From: Crotophaga sulcirostris
Taxonomy: Eukaryota > Chordata > Aves > Cuculiformes > Crotophagidae
Direction of reading: 5' to 3'
Assembly (NCBI GenBank): GCA_013397455.1
Contig: VYZB01000078.1
Coordinates: 1,367,090-1,431,089, forward strand
DNA: 64,000 nucleotides
In this document: positions 23,501-34,900 of the stretch, piece by piece
Numbering within the stretch: position 1 is the first letter of the stretch
Layout of the letters: each line of letters opens with the position of its first letter
Program-made: the position numbers and the translations under genes
The notes under the pieces: model-generated
Database searches by the model: none
Told to the model about the DNA's origin: nothing
What the model saw: only the letters and a program-made list of their open reading frames with translations

Positions 23501-25243
23501 TAAGTATTTCCTTATATACACACATACATTCATAAAATTTAAAATCGCCACAAGGTTATTTGTAATTTTGTTTCAGATTTGTTAAACTCCAGGATTACCA
23601 ATTTTCAGTGTGAAAAAAAATCACAGAAGGTGTGATATCTTAATTAGATTTTTTAATTAACTAGTAGGTCTGCAGAATACAGGTCAACATGCAAAACTCA
23701 TTTGTATATATGGCTTTGTATGATGTTAGGATACCTTGGCAGCAACAAGTTTGTGACTGAATAGTGCAATAGACTCTTTATGCTGTGGCTTGTAAACCTT
23801 TCTATTTCTTTCAATACCCTGCATACCAGTGAGCACTCTGTGTTCCATCCTTGTCCTGATACTACCTAAGACTGTGATCTTAAAAGGATTTAGTGGAAGA
23901 CAACTTCTTTTCCCCTGTTTTCAGCCAATCAACACACCCAAAAAACAAGCTATTTCTTTTTCATACAGAAATGGCTCATAAGCTGCATTTCACTGCATGG
24001 ACAAAAATCAGTGAACAAATTACAGTGAATTTCCTGCATTGTAACACTACAAACCATCTAAGGTGCTCAGTGTGAGTAATGGTAGAGTGCTGTGCTATTT
24101 AATGTGCTTCATTTCAGGTCCAGATTGTCTCATTAGACATGGATACAAGCTACAAAGTTTGGATTCAGGTTTTTAATGAGCATTTTGAAAGTTCGGAAGC
24201 GTGTACAACTAAGTTGTTTTTTTTCCCCCAGACTGTTACATGGAAAGGCTCCTGCTGTGAGGTTTGGATAAAATCTGGAGTTTTGGTTTGGTTCTATTTT
24301 TGTTTCAAATACGCTCAAGTTCACAGCATTCACAGTCTACCATAAACCCCCTTTGTTAAACATGCGCGTTGTTAAAACATGCAGAAGACTTGGCTCAAAT
24401 CGAGCATCACCTAAAGGGAGCCAGGAGAACTGTGGGCTGGAAAAAACTCCTAGCCCCAGTATACGACCACAGTGAACACCTGGACTTGCTGGAAATGGCA
24501 GAATAAATGGCATTTTCATAGGAACCATGTCTGAGGATTGCTTAAACACTCGACGTCCTAGTCCATGTAAGAACTGTTCCTCTGAAATACTTCTGGTGTT
24601 CCAGAAGGGACCATCTCAGGCACTGCTCTGCTTTTGAAAGAAATAATGTTTCTGGCTTACGAAGCAACTGTACTTCTATAGCTGAAAACAAGGCTTGCTT
24701 TTGGATTATCAATAAAGTATGACTAGCTTTTCCAGCTGCTTTGTGTGCTCCGTCTGCTGGCACTATGGCTGCAGTCAGGAGGGGTTGTTTGCCACAGCTG
24801 CTCCCCAGATCAGCTGAAGAAGTGCTTTTTGTGACTGCTCTCACTTGGAGGCTCAAACTCCTTGGAACCCAAAAGACTGCTTCACGCAAGCTTCTGAGGC
24901 CCATTTTGCAAGCAGCTTCTTTCTATTTATGCCTGGTAACACCTTTGTTCCACTACCTTCATTCGCAAATGAGGAGGTGAGGGCAGGGAGAGATAAACGT
25001 GATAGTAAATGTTTTAGGGAAAGTTTGTGGCCTGGCTGGGAGTCCTCTCTCTCATGTGCTACTGGCTTTTTTTGAAGGTGGGATGTTTTTAACCATGATG
25101 GTGTAAACTACTGCATGCCTCAAGTAGATCATGACTGGTTTATTTTGATTCCTTGAGGGAAGCTTTGCTGTACACCATACCTGCCTGGACTGGCTTCACA
25201 TTTGTGCTACGCTGATAAGGCATTGTACGGCCAACACTTAAAT
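23501..25243. other. Spacer between the two module copies, no gene seen
   Basis: About 1.7 kb of unique sequence. The stretch 24542-24980 is open on both strands and slightly GC-richer, without a recognisable domain. I could not see a third copy of the duplicated module here. Confidence 0.55.
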
Positions 25244-25605
25244 GCACCACACTGAGAAGGGTTTTATGTGCCAACTATGGGAGGCTGGCTTAGGAGAGAT
25301 TGTGTAGAGAAAAGTCAGAAACAAAAATCTCAACTTTTTTCCCTCTGCTATGCCATAGAATCAACTATTTTTTGTCTGTATAAACGATTTTTTTTTAGAA
25401 CCAAGCCCCAGGAATGTGGACCTGTGATGAAAATACATAATTCAATTTGAAGCTGAACATTCGGTGATAAATGTATTCCCAGGAATAATATTTAAAGAAG
25501 GATTACATTCTTCTGTACCTTAGCTGCTTTCTTCCTCTGGCATAATAAATTAAGGCTCTGTGTGCATTTCACCCCAAACACCTCAGCTGGTACTTGATGA
25601 AGTTC
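25244..25605 (+). repeat. Duplicated 360-bp module, copy 2
   Basis: This is the second copy of the module at 23142-23500, in the same orientation, about 2.1 kb downstream. The start GCACCACACTG is at 25244-25254, the 43-base identical core at 25393-25435 and the 35-base identical core at 25478-25512. The region between 25290 and 25390 has a longer T run than copy 1. Right-hand homology weakens after about 25560 but can be followed to TGATGAAGTT near 25605. No target-site duplications or terminal repeats are evident. Confidence 0.85.
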
Positions 25606-27477
25606 ACTTGAGTGTTTTGTACATGTTTCTAAAGTGGCTAACACATTATTTGCCTTTACATAAAATAAATGCAAAGCTTTAAGATTTGTAGCCTCCTCTG
25701 TCATGCAAGATCTAGAAGATTGTGAGCTTTGACAGATCTAAACTAATAAGGGAGACAGCTGTTGACAACTGTGAAGTCTATTTTGTCTGAATAGCAATGC
25801 TTAGAAATATCTTTTATTTCCTTTGTGGAAATAAGAAAAGAATCTCACCCATGCCATAAATACTTTTAAACCACTAAGATTCATGTGAACAACAGTTGGA
25901 GATGATTATGTCTGAAAATCATGCATAGTTAAGGAGACTATTGAGGGTAGCAGTAGCCTGTGCATTGCGCAGGTCATTTGGTGGGAGGAATGGAAAGGAC
26001 CCTGCCTTTGCCTCCACCATAAGCCAGTAATCACTGATCGTTCACCTCTGTGCTCCCAGCGTCAGCCTGCACTCACCAACACCCCAGCAGAAGAGCATTG
26101 CTTTAGAGCTGTGGTAGCCCTGGCAAACCAGAGCAGCTCACTGCTCCTCCAGTCTCTGTGAAGGAGCTGGCCTTGAGCCCCAGTGCCTCTAGTATAGGTA
26201 GAGGTAGAGCTGAGGCACAGGTTTGCACCCCCACCTTTCCTGAACCGCACCCAGAGTCTTGGCAGAGGCTGAAAAGCTGGGCAAACATACCCAGCAAAAT
26301 CCCTCCATGAAGTAACCTTGCACATGATTATAAATCTGTCAAGGGCTTATGGAAAAGTCATTCTGATCTGTGTGTCTCTTCTATCTCCTTATTGTGATGA
26401 CTGAGAAAAATAACTCTTAAGAACTTGATACATTTACTTTTAGTAAAATGCACATTTTTACAGTACTTCCAGAAGGCTAAACTGGGACTCATGATATTTG
26501 GAGCTTCCTGGCATGGAGTTTTCTTGCCATAAAATATACTCATCCCAAAGCTTAAGTGAACCTCTGAGATTTTGAAGTTGTAACCGTAGCAAACATAACT
26601 TAAAGAAGGGAAAAATGTTTTGCCACTGTCATTTCAGCTCTAAATGGTGCAATCTCTATTTCATTTTGGTTTGAAAACAGATCTGGCAATATCAAAGAAT
26701 TCCAGAGGACTATTTCAGTTATAAAAGAAAATTAAGTTTGATACATGACTACTCAAAGGGCTTTAGAAAGTATGGCAGAATGACCTTCAAAGAAAGTGTC
26801 AGTCTCAATAAACATTCAGCGCAGCTGTGATATTAACCCCCTTTCCTGGGATCCTGAGGTACTGCAAAAGCTTTCAGGAGTGGGAGGTATTTGCTTTTCA
26901 ACCCAGCTTGAATTATTTCTATATTAGGTTTTATTGGATCTATATGTGGCTATTTTATGGCTCTTTAATATTTATGATGTATTTATTGTCATTCCTACAT
27001 TTTCCCTGCAGCTCGACTCAAGAGGGACTACCTAAAGACTGTGAAGCTATTTATTATTGCACCTTTAATTTACAGTCATTACATATTTTTTATTTGAAGA
27101 GTTTGTCAGTGTGACTGACATTAATTAAGTCTCACTATGTCCACCTGAATTCATAGTCCCGTATAAATGTGTTTTAAGTAGAGGTAAACTGAGTCCAGGA
27201 GCAGGTTGGGCAATGAGGCAAATTTATGACAGGGCCTGGGAAGCAACCTGCAGCTAGGACACCACTGTTGCCAATACCAAGCTGTAAATTATGTCACTAA
27301 ACAGATCAAAACCTTGCTCCTTTTCTCAAAAAATTGCCACTCAAAATTAGAAGAGTAATACTAAACCCCAGCTCGTTTCCTGCTGAGGAGTGTTGGCTGG
27401 CAGCAAAGAAAGAAGGAGTTTGGTTTGGCTACAGAAACAGGTCCAGACCCAGCCTAAGAAGAAGCAAGGCAGTGTTG
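25606..27477. other. Unique noncoding DNA, no gene seen
   Basis: No recognisable gene. A GC-richer patch at about 25970-26300 gives short minus-strand frames without a known domain. From 26890 to 27180 the sequence is AT-rich but complex (for example TTATTATTGCACCTTTAATT near 27050) and could be a conserved noncoding block; I cannot support more than that. Confidence 0.5.
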
Positions 27478-27531
27478 GATTGTACAAGTGTTGTACAATC
27501 ATACATCATAGTGTTGTATGGGATCATACAA
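27478..27531. repeat. Two tandem perfect hairpins
   Basis: The first hairpin is GATTGTACAA (27478-27487) and TTGTACAATC (27491-27500), a perfect ten-base inverted repeat around a GTG loop. The second is TTGTATG (27514-27520) and CATACAA (27525-27531) around GGAT. The two palindromes resemble each other (TTGTAC/TTGTATG arms), so one may derive from the other. Cruciform or dyad protein sites are possible; function is not established. Confidence 0.75.
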
Positions 27532-29894
27532 GAGAGGAGTGTGCGCACTGTGCCCAGCAGCTCTAGTGTTCCCTTGACTGCCCCGTGTATCTCAGCGTAG
27601 GCTTGGTGTCCGTATTTGCCCATGTGAAGATATGCCTGCTATGAGTCACACCCTGCAGGGTTACCCTGGCCAGAGTCTTACACATGCTTATCACTTGCCA
27701 TCTTCCTTTCTGTTTGCCAACTCCTCTGAGAGTCCTGTTGCCCTCTAATTTCAGTTGAAACCTTTTTGTTGCAAATCAGCTACCAACAACAACTTGGTCC
27801 TTTTCTTCTGTCCTACTAATTCTACATCTTCTTTTAACAGAAGTAATTCATATTAAGACTACAGCATCACAGGAAAACCCAAATGGCAGCTGTGTGGACA
27901 CTGCCCTACTGTAACAGAGGGATTTGCTGTCTTTCAGTGACCCATCCATAGAAATTGGGAAAACTGGCAGAGATGCTACGTGAAATGTGAAATCGATATG
28001 ACAAAGGCAGAAGACTTGCCTAGCATAGCTATAGTGCTTCCAACCTGGCAGCTTTCTCCGGTGGCTCTGGTGTGCTAGATAGACCTTTATTCCTCTTCCT
28101 CTCCTGTCCTGGATTTTTCTAGAGTGATATTCTGCTATGAAGATGAGTGATTCTCTGTTGTATCTCTAGGTCACAAGGTCACATACCAGGTGCCTGGATG
28201 CTCTTTGAATATCTGAAGGAGAATTTGCCTCCTTGTTGATAAACCAAGCTGGAATGCTTGATGATTAAGGTTAATATATAAAGGACATTATGGTTTTATG
28301 CTGATTATAATGTTTCTTTGTGAAACTAATAACTGCATTTGGACTATATTCTTTCTTTTCTTTTTTTTTTATTTGTCAATGATTTTTAGGCTAAGGCACT
28401 GTACAGAGAGCTGTTCTTAGAAATATAATGGCTTGATAAAAGCATGTAGTTTCAAAACCTCTCAACAAAATATTAATCAGAAGGGATCTTGTGCTATTGC
28501 TCCTCACATGTAGTCAATATATCACTTAAAATATAGTGCATTTACCCTCTGTTTATCATCCCTTCTGAAGCCATATGGAATACTCATCTTCTCTAATCCT
28601 TTTCTATAGTATTTCCAAAGTACTTTACAAGCTTGGAGTAATGGACTTTAATGCCTTGCAGCAGCTGAGCTGGTAGCATATATGATACCTTAAATGTAGC
28701 AATCAAAGGAGCATGCAAGATTTTGGTATTTCCGCTGGCTTGCAGATGTGCAGTATCCAGGTCCAAAAACTGTAATGTCAAGTTTAGACTAAAAGTGTTT
28801 AAAACAAAATAATGTCTCACTGCTCTGTGTCAACACCCCTTTAATGTGAGAGGGAATTCTCTGATAGAGTGAGCACCAGTATTAAATATCAGTTATATGA
28901 ACCCTACAGTAATTTCTTTTTTGTATGTATGTCCACAAATAACCTTGCTCAAGATTTATGTAACAGAATGTATTGTTTTATTAATCCAGAGCATGTGGTA
29001 TTCTCCAGGTGCTAAGCTTTGATCTCCTTGCCCTTCTATGTATTATGATTTCTGGTTCTTATTGACACTGATGCTCTTGATTTAAGGTAATCCTCTTATT
29101 GTTGGGGACAGGAAAAAATGCAAGTGAACTCTGTAGTGAACCTGGAATATTTTTCCTTTGTTTTGTCTCAGTTCTGATTGAATCTCCACTAAATTCAATT
29201 CAGCATAATCCAACCACTGCTTTTAGGAGTAAAAATGTATCTTTCTGCAACATTTTATGGCATGGAATGCCGTTTATGGTACATTATATTACAGTCTGAA
29301 ATGCTGGAGTTCACTAACTAGAGGAGCTGTGGGTTTATATTAAAATAACTGAGAGGTGTGAAAAAAAACCCAAACCAAGAAGGCAGTTTTCCATGTCCTT
29401 TGACTGGTAACAGAAGGAAAGAGTAAAAGTGTGAGTACAGATGGAGTGAAAGACATGGAGCAGGGGAAAGGAGATGGGACAGTGAAAAATGGGTCATATA
29501 TGCTGCATGTGAGAGAACATACTGAAGATGTCACTCAGTTAACTTTTGAGGTACCACATGATGAACAGCTGACTCTCATGGTTTCTGTTGCAGCTGGCAT
29601 TGTCTCCCTGTCTCTTGCTTCTGCTCCAGCGTTTTTATTACCTACACTAAGAATTTATTTCACAGGTGTATGCTGACTTGAGGTGGCTTGGTTCTAGGAA
29701 TGGGAGCTGCTGGGCTGGGGTTGGTGAAATAGACTGGTGGAGGCCAGAGCAGGTGTGGAGACAGAGCCTCACCCCTGCTCAGCCCACAACTTGCCTGACG
29801 TCATGCCCAGTAGACCTGCAGCACTGCAAACATGGGCTCACCTTCAGGGTCAGCAGGGTGGTGAGGGAGGAATACTCTGTATTCTGAAGTTAAG
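27532..29894. other. Unique noncoding DNA, no gene seen
   Basis: No recognisable gene. The stretch 28250-28560 is AT-rich and complex. The last 200 bases (29680-29890), directly before the CR1 copy, are clearly GC-richer than their surroundings, but I could not tie them to a CR1 5' part or to another repeat. Confidence 0.5.
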
Positions 29895-29935
29895 GATTCT
29901 AAGGACTGGTAGTGAATGGTGTCTCATCCAGTTGA

Positions 29936-30715
29936 CAGCCGGTCACCAGTGGTGTCCCCCAGGGATCGGTGTTGGGCCCGGTCCTGTTTAATATCTTTAT
30001 TGATGATCCGGATGAGGGGATTGAGTCCATCATCAGCAAGTTTGCAGATGATACCAAGCTGGGAGGAAGTGTCGATCTGTTAGAGGGTAGGAGGGCCCTA
30101 CAGAGGGACCTGGACAGACTGGAGAGATGGGCTGATTCCAATAGGATGAGGTTTAATAAGTCCAAATGTCAGGTGCTACATTTTGGACACAATAACCCCA
30201 TGCATAGCTATAGACTGGGCACAGAGTGGCTGGAGAGTAGTCAGGCAGAAAGGGACTGGGGAGTACTGGTAGATAGGAAACTCGACATGAGCCAGCAGTG
30301 TGCCCAAGTGGCCAAGAAGGCCAATGGTATCCTGGCCTGCATCAGAAATAGTGTGGCCAGCAGGACCAGAGAAGTTATCATCCCCCTGTACTCAGCACTG
30401 GTCAGGCCTCACCTTGAGTCCTGTGTGCAGTTCTGGGCCCCTCAGTTTGAGAAAGATGTCAAGATAGTGGAGTGTGTCCAGAGGAGAGCAACGAAGATGG
30501 TGAAGGGGCTGAAGCACAAGCCCTGTGAGGAGCGACTGAGGGAGCTGGGACTGTTTAACCTGGAGAAGAGGAGACTTGGGGGAGACCTTATTGCTCTCTA
30601 CAGCTACCTAAAAGGAGGTTGTAGTCAGGCAGGGATTGGTCTCTTTTCTCAGGTGACCAGTGACAGAACAAGAGGACATGGACTCAAGCTTCAGCAGGGG
30701 GGGGTTAAGGTTTAA
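29936..30715 (+). pseudogene. CR1 ORF2 reverse-transcriptase C-terminal fragment
   Basis: This frame encodes the C-terminal half of the CR1 reverse transcriptase, which would make cDNA directly at the nicked chromosome. Visible motifs are the [12 protein letters not shown] block at the left end, the catalytic FADD box (30041-30052, the family's equivalent of YADD), RFNKSKC shortly after, and the thumb/C-terminal words [15 protein letters not shown] and [10 protein letters not shown]. There is no endonuclease domain because of 5' truncation. Two lesions are seen. A TGA at 29933-29935 replaces what is usually a tryptophan codon. A run of eight G at 30697-30704 shifts the frame, so the last part (KKFFTERV, 30720-30800) continues in another frame. 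It cannot be functional. Confidence 0.93.
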
Positions 30716-30844
30716 AATTGGAAAAAAATTCTTCACTGAAAGGGTGATTGGCCATTGGAATGAGCCGCCCAGGAAGGTGGTGGAGTCGCCGTCCCTGGAG
30801 GTGTATAAGAGGATGAGGCATTTATTGCCATGGTTTAGATGATG

Positions 30845-30875
30845 GGTTGGTGTTGGTGTTAGTGTTAGTGTTGGG
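30845..30875 (+). repeat. GGTGTT/AGTGTT array inside CR1 3' UTR
   Basis: Five to six six-base units (TTGGTG, TTGGTG, TTAGTG, TTAGTG) lie in the 3' untranslated part of the CR1 copy. It may be a subfamily hallmark or a slippage product after insertion. Other copies of the same subfamily would tell. Confidence 0.8.
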
Positions 30876-31009
30876 TTATAGGTTGGACTTGATGATCTCA
30901 AAGGTCCTTTCCAACCTTGTAATACTGTGATACTGTGATACTGTGGGTGAGGACATCCACCAGAACATCTATATCACTTGAGCTGTCACTGGGAATGGAA
31001 CACTGATTC

Positions 31010-31960
31010 CATGTAGAACTGCAGCACAACAGAGTTCAAAATGGTCATCTAGTTCATCACTATGCCCGAGCCCAGAATTAGCTCTGCCAGCATCTTGTTT
31101 GGGCAGATACGTGTCTAGTCTATCTGTGTAGATAACACATTCTCCACAGGCAAGACTTCCCAGCATTTCTCTGCTATTTTCCTTTAAATGGTTCTTCTAA
31201 CATTAAACCTCACTCTTTCTTGCTGATAATTAAGTTCATTTACTTTTTTCTTTATCTTCAGTCTACACAGGGACGAGCTTATTTCCTTCCTGTTTGCTGG
31301 TGCCCTCAGTATAGCAGAAGACCATTACTACTATCTCTTCTTGGTTTTCCCTTCTCCAAACTAAAGAATAAAGTACTTCAGTCTTTTGCTGGAGATCATG
31401 TTTTTCTAGTCGTTCTCATAACTCATTGAAGCAAGGCCAAACTTTTCTTGAGCTGGAGACTTAGCAGAGTCAAGATGAATAGGAGGATTAATTTACGTGT
31501 CCAGTAGATTACATTCTTGCTTAGCCATTTTGGTAGGGCAATTAGATTTTCTTTTCAGTAACTAGCTTTTTTTGATTTCTATGCAGCTCGTGCACTGGTA
31601 CAACCTTCAGCTATTTTTCTGCAGTACTGCACCTCTGCCAGGGTCTCCCCATCATCTTTCATTGCAGATGATTATTCTTCCCCAAGAGCCTTGCCTCTCT
31701 CCTTGTTAAACTGTATCTTATTTATTTCAGGTGTGTCCTCCAGCTTCTCAAGATCACTTTGAATTCTCGTCATTTGATGAACTGTCTTGCTCAGCTTTTC
31801 ATTGGTTATGAATTTAATGACAATGCAATCTGCTCCAAATATTTAGTAAAAATATTGAGTTTTGCCAGACCTGATGCAGTTGTTTTGAGTGTGTTACAGC
31901 TGAGAGGGGAACCACTGATACCTCACTTACTCAGTGAAAGTGTTTCTAATCAGTCATGCA
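31010..31960 (-). mobile_element. Old CR1-type LINE, minus strand
   Basis: Read in reverse complement this is a degraded CR1. From left to right (3' to 5' of the element) it shows CATCTAGTTCATCAC (the 3' UTR block), CCTTTAAATGGTTCTTCTAACATTAAACC (given here only as a position, 31180-31208; it corresponds to the 'FFTE' region), TTCTCCAAACTAAAG at about 31351, AATTTACGTGTCC at about 31490, the block TTGTTAAACTGTATC at about 31704 and TCTCAAGATCACTTTGAATT at about 31746. These are in the order expected for CR1 ORF2 and 3' UTR. No open frame survives and no octamer tail remains at 31010. It is much older than its neighbour at 29895-30945. Confidence 0.78.
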
Positions 31961-34900
31961 TCTTTTTCACATTGGTCTGTGTGTTCAGCAAGTTTGGTTA
32001 GTTTTGGTTCTTCGTGTAGAATTGAAAACACTAAAATCTGAGGAAAAAAATACAGTAATATCTTCATGCTGTACTCCTAACTTTCAAATAATTATTACCC
32101 TGAACAATGCAGACCTTGTAAACTTCCAATTTTGGTTTCCTGGGATATAAAAGAAGTAGAACAAGTACCACAGAGCAAATCAGACATCTGTATATTTACC
32201 TGAATTTCCTTTCTGAAATACTTGTTGTTTATAGATCAATAATAGAGACTGACAAGCCTTAAAATGGCCCCTGTATGGGTGACTGAAGTGCCTGGGGACT
32301 ATTGCATAGCTTTCCTTGCTCAGTACATTCTGGTCTGATACACTTGGCTAAGGAAAAAAAAATCTTGCAGGAAAAATCATTGACCGCGTGGATGCCATAG
32401 CAAGCAATGGAGAAAAGAATGAAATATTACTACTAGGTCCAGTGTTCAAAAGAAGTATATTAAAAATGAAGAAAAGACTGTTGGTTTTTGTTATTTTTTA
32501 GTACACTGGAAGAAACAGGATTTTCTCCACTCAGATTCCTTTTTCAACTTTTTCTACTTTTCAGTTAAAACAAGCATAAAGAAGTTGACCTTTCTGTTTG
32601 CATTTTTGTTGAAAAGAAACTCTTCTTACTCAGTTCTTACTAGAGGTGTTTGAAAATGATGTTTTAGGGGCAGCAATGACTAGGTAGACCTCTGACACAT
32701 GGAAAAGAGTGAATCTTCATCTTGCAGTGAAATACCTGATACCTCCAGAGAGAGGACATGGGGTTAGATGGTCAGTGGTTTTGAGTAAGTTGAGGAGTTC
32801 CTTATTACCATCCTAATATCAAAAAGAGTTTGGACAGGTATTTATCACAGATACTGCTCTGAAGGGGACACACAAGTTTAGCAGTATTTTGTTTTGATTT
32901 CTGCCCAAATACTTAAACATTATACCTACTGTTCTCTGGGCCTGTGCCTTTTTGTGGTCTGTACCATCCAAATCGCAGTTTCCTTTGACTGATGCAAAAC
33001 CACTAAGGGGTTGTAAACAGTCACGTACACTGATGGCCCTATTGCCACAGCAACTGGGAGTGTCACGGTCTGCAGAGTACCAGGGTCTACTTGCATGAAC
33101 CAGGGACAAAGCAGGATTATGTCCCCTTGCGGCATGCAGGGACTGTGGAAAACGGGGAAGAGGTCACTTGGCTAATCCTTGCCAAGGGCATCTGCTACTG
33201 CCTTCCAAAACAGGCAGTGAAAGGACTTGGGGTAGTTCACCCTGCAGAGGTATCTCTTTTTCCATTGACTACTGAAGGATCTGAGGTGACTGGACCAAAG
33301 CATCGAGACACTTAGCGATTTGTTACCTTGAACACGCTTTACATGCCTTTCTGAATTGATAAAAGTTTCTGTGGCAGGGCTGGCAACTGCACAGACGTGC
33401 CTCCTGCTCCAGATCATATCTCATGCCCTGATGCTTCACCACCTATCAACCCTGTGATGTCTAATAAAAGTGAAACCCAAAGTCAGTGGGAGCGCTTCCC
33501 AGGGCTTGTGTAGGTCAGTTTCTTTGTGTCTCCCATATCTTTAACCTCATGGTCACACAGTGAGCATTGACATAAGCAGTGAGGTTTTAGCTACACTCTG
33601 AAATGTAGCTCCTGCCAGAGGGAGCTGGGAGTAAAGAATTTTATCTGAGGAGTCTGGAGACAGCTTAGATAATTTATGGACAGAGCAGACAGGAGAATAC
33701 GTAGCTTCAAAAATGTTGTTATTTTGTATAGTATGCAAGGAGGGGAGTGTTATGGAGTGTGTGTACATGGAAATAGTACAAATATTTTGCCAGTGTCCTT
33801 AGGGTATTGAGAAAAGATTTCCGTTCTACTAGTTGAATTGTCATGAGGGATTTTCAAGGGTCAAGTTCCATATTGCAAGGAGGATATGAAACTTTTAGGC
33901 CACTTATTGCATGGACATGTGAAGCAAAGATTGTGCATGCTTGGAGGTTGTAAAAACAATTGGCTCTTTTATGTTTGAAAAGAGGCTTTTTGTCATGGGC
34001 TGTATTGCATCACTGAATCTTAATCTCCTGAAAGGCATGATTGAGAAGACGGTGCTGTGCATGCTGAAGGAGTATGGCAGGCTCATTAGAGGGTCTACAA
34101 TGAACCCTCACAACAAGTGGCATAGTAGAAGCTGCACATCATGCCATTTGTGCAGACTGCAAAATATGAAACTCAGCAGTGAATATGATATACCTTTTTA
34201 AAGGGGCCCAGTAAACTGTAAAAAAAAAATAAAATTCCCGGGGAGCCTTCCCTCATGTTATGACCACACAGAATTTTGAGTAGAAAATGTTTTGTCTCCA
34301 TGGCATACTTTTGCAATACTTTTCCATTAATCTCTAAACTTTGAGTCATTTCAGCTTTGTTGTGAGGAAGTAGGACAACACGTGATCTTCCTCTGCTTCA
34401 GGGGCAGGTTGGGAGGGAGCTTTGAGCACCCAGGCATACTTTTAGACACTGGAAAACCTTAAAAGTCTGTTGGGTGTGGGGTGTGGTCCAGACATTTGAA
34501 CAGGACATTGACACACATGAGAAAACAGAGTAAAAGCAGTGATGGGTCATTGAAATGTTTTATAGTTCTTCTGTTACTACTGACATGCAGAAAATCACAA
34601 CCCAGATATTGTGTGCTTTTAATGGGTCCAGATTCTGCAGGTTGCTTCCAAGATCCTTTATTTTATCACTATTTTATCACTAAATCCTTGTGGATGTCTT
34701 AAAAGAAATTTTGGTTTTAGAACTTTTGTTAGTTCATTTTTAAGCAGAAATCTCAAGTGCAGTTCTGTTGTTTTCTCTGTCTAGGTTATTGCTACATTTT
34801 ATCACAGCTTAATAGTATAATACAGTACATGACCTAAAGCTTCCTTGCACATATAAACTGCTAAAACTATCTGGAAAAGTGTTTTCTAGGAGTTGATATG

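Larger units (their letters stand above)
29895..30945 (+). mobile_element. CR1 LINE, 5'-truncated, youngest-looking copy
   Basis: CR1 is a non-LTR retrotransposon that copies itself by target-primed reverse transcription, so copies are usually cut off at the 5' end and complete at the 3' end. This copy begins inside ORF2 just before the reverse-transcriptase motif [12 protein letters not shown], continues through the rest of the polymerase domain and the C-terminal region, and ends in a tail of GATACTGT units (about 30920-30945). Upstream of the tail lies a small GGTGTT/AGTGTT array (about 30845-30875) and the conserved block TTGGACTTGATGATCTCAAA. The tail differs from the ATTCTATG tail of the other copies, pointing to a different subfamily. 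Few breaks suggest a fairly recent insertion. Confidence 0.95.
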
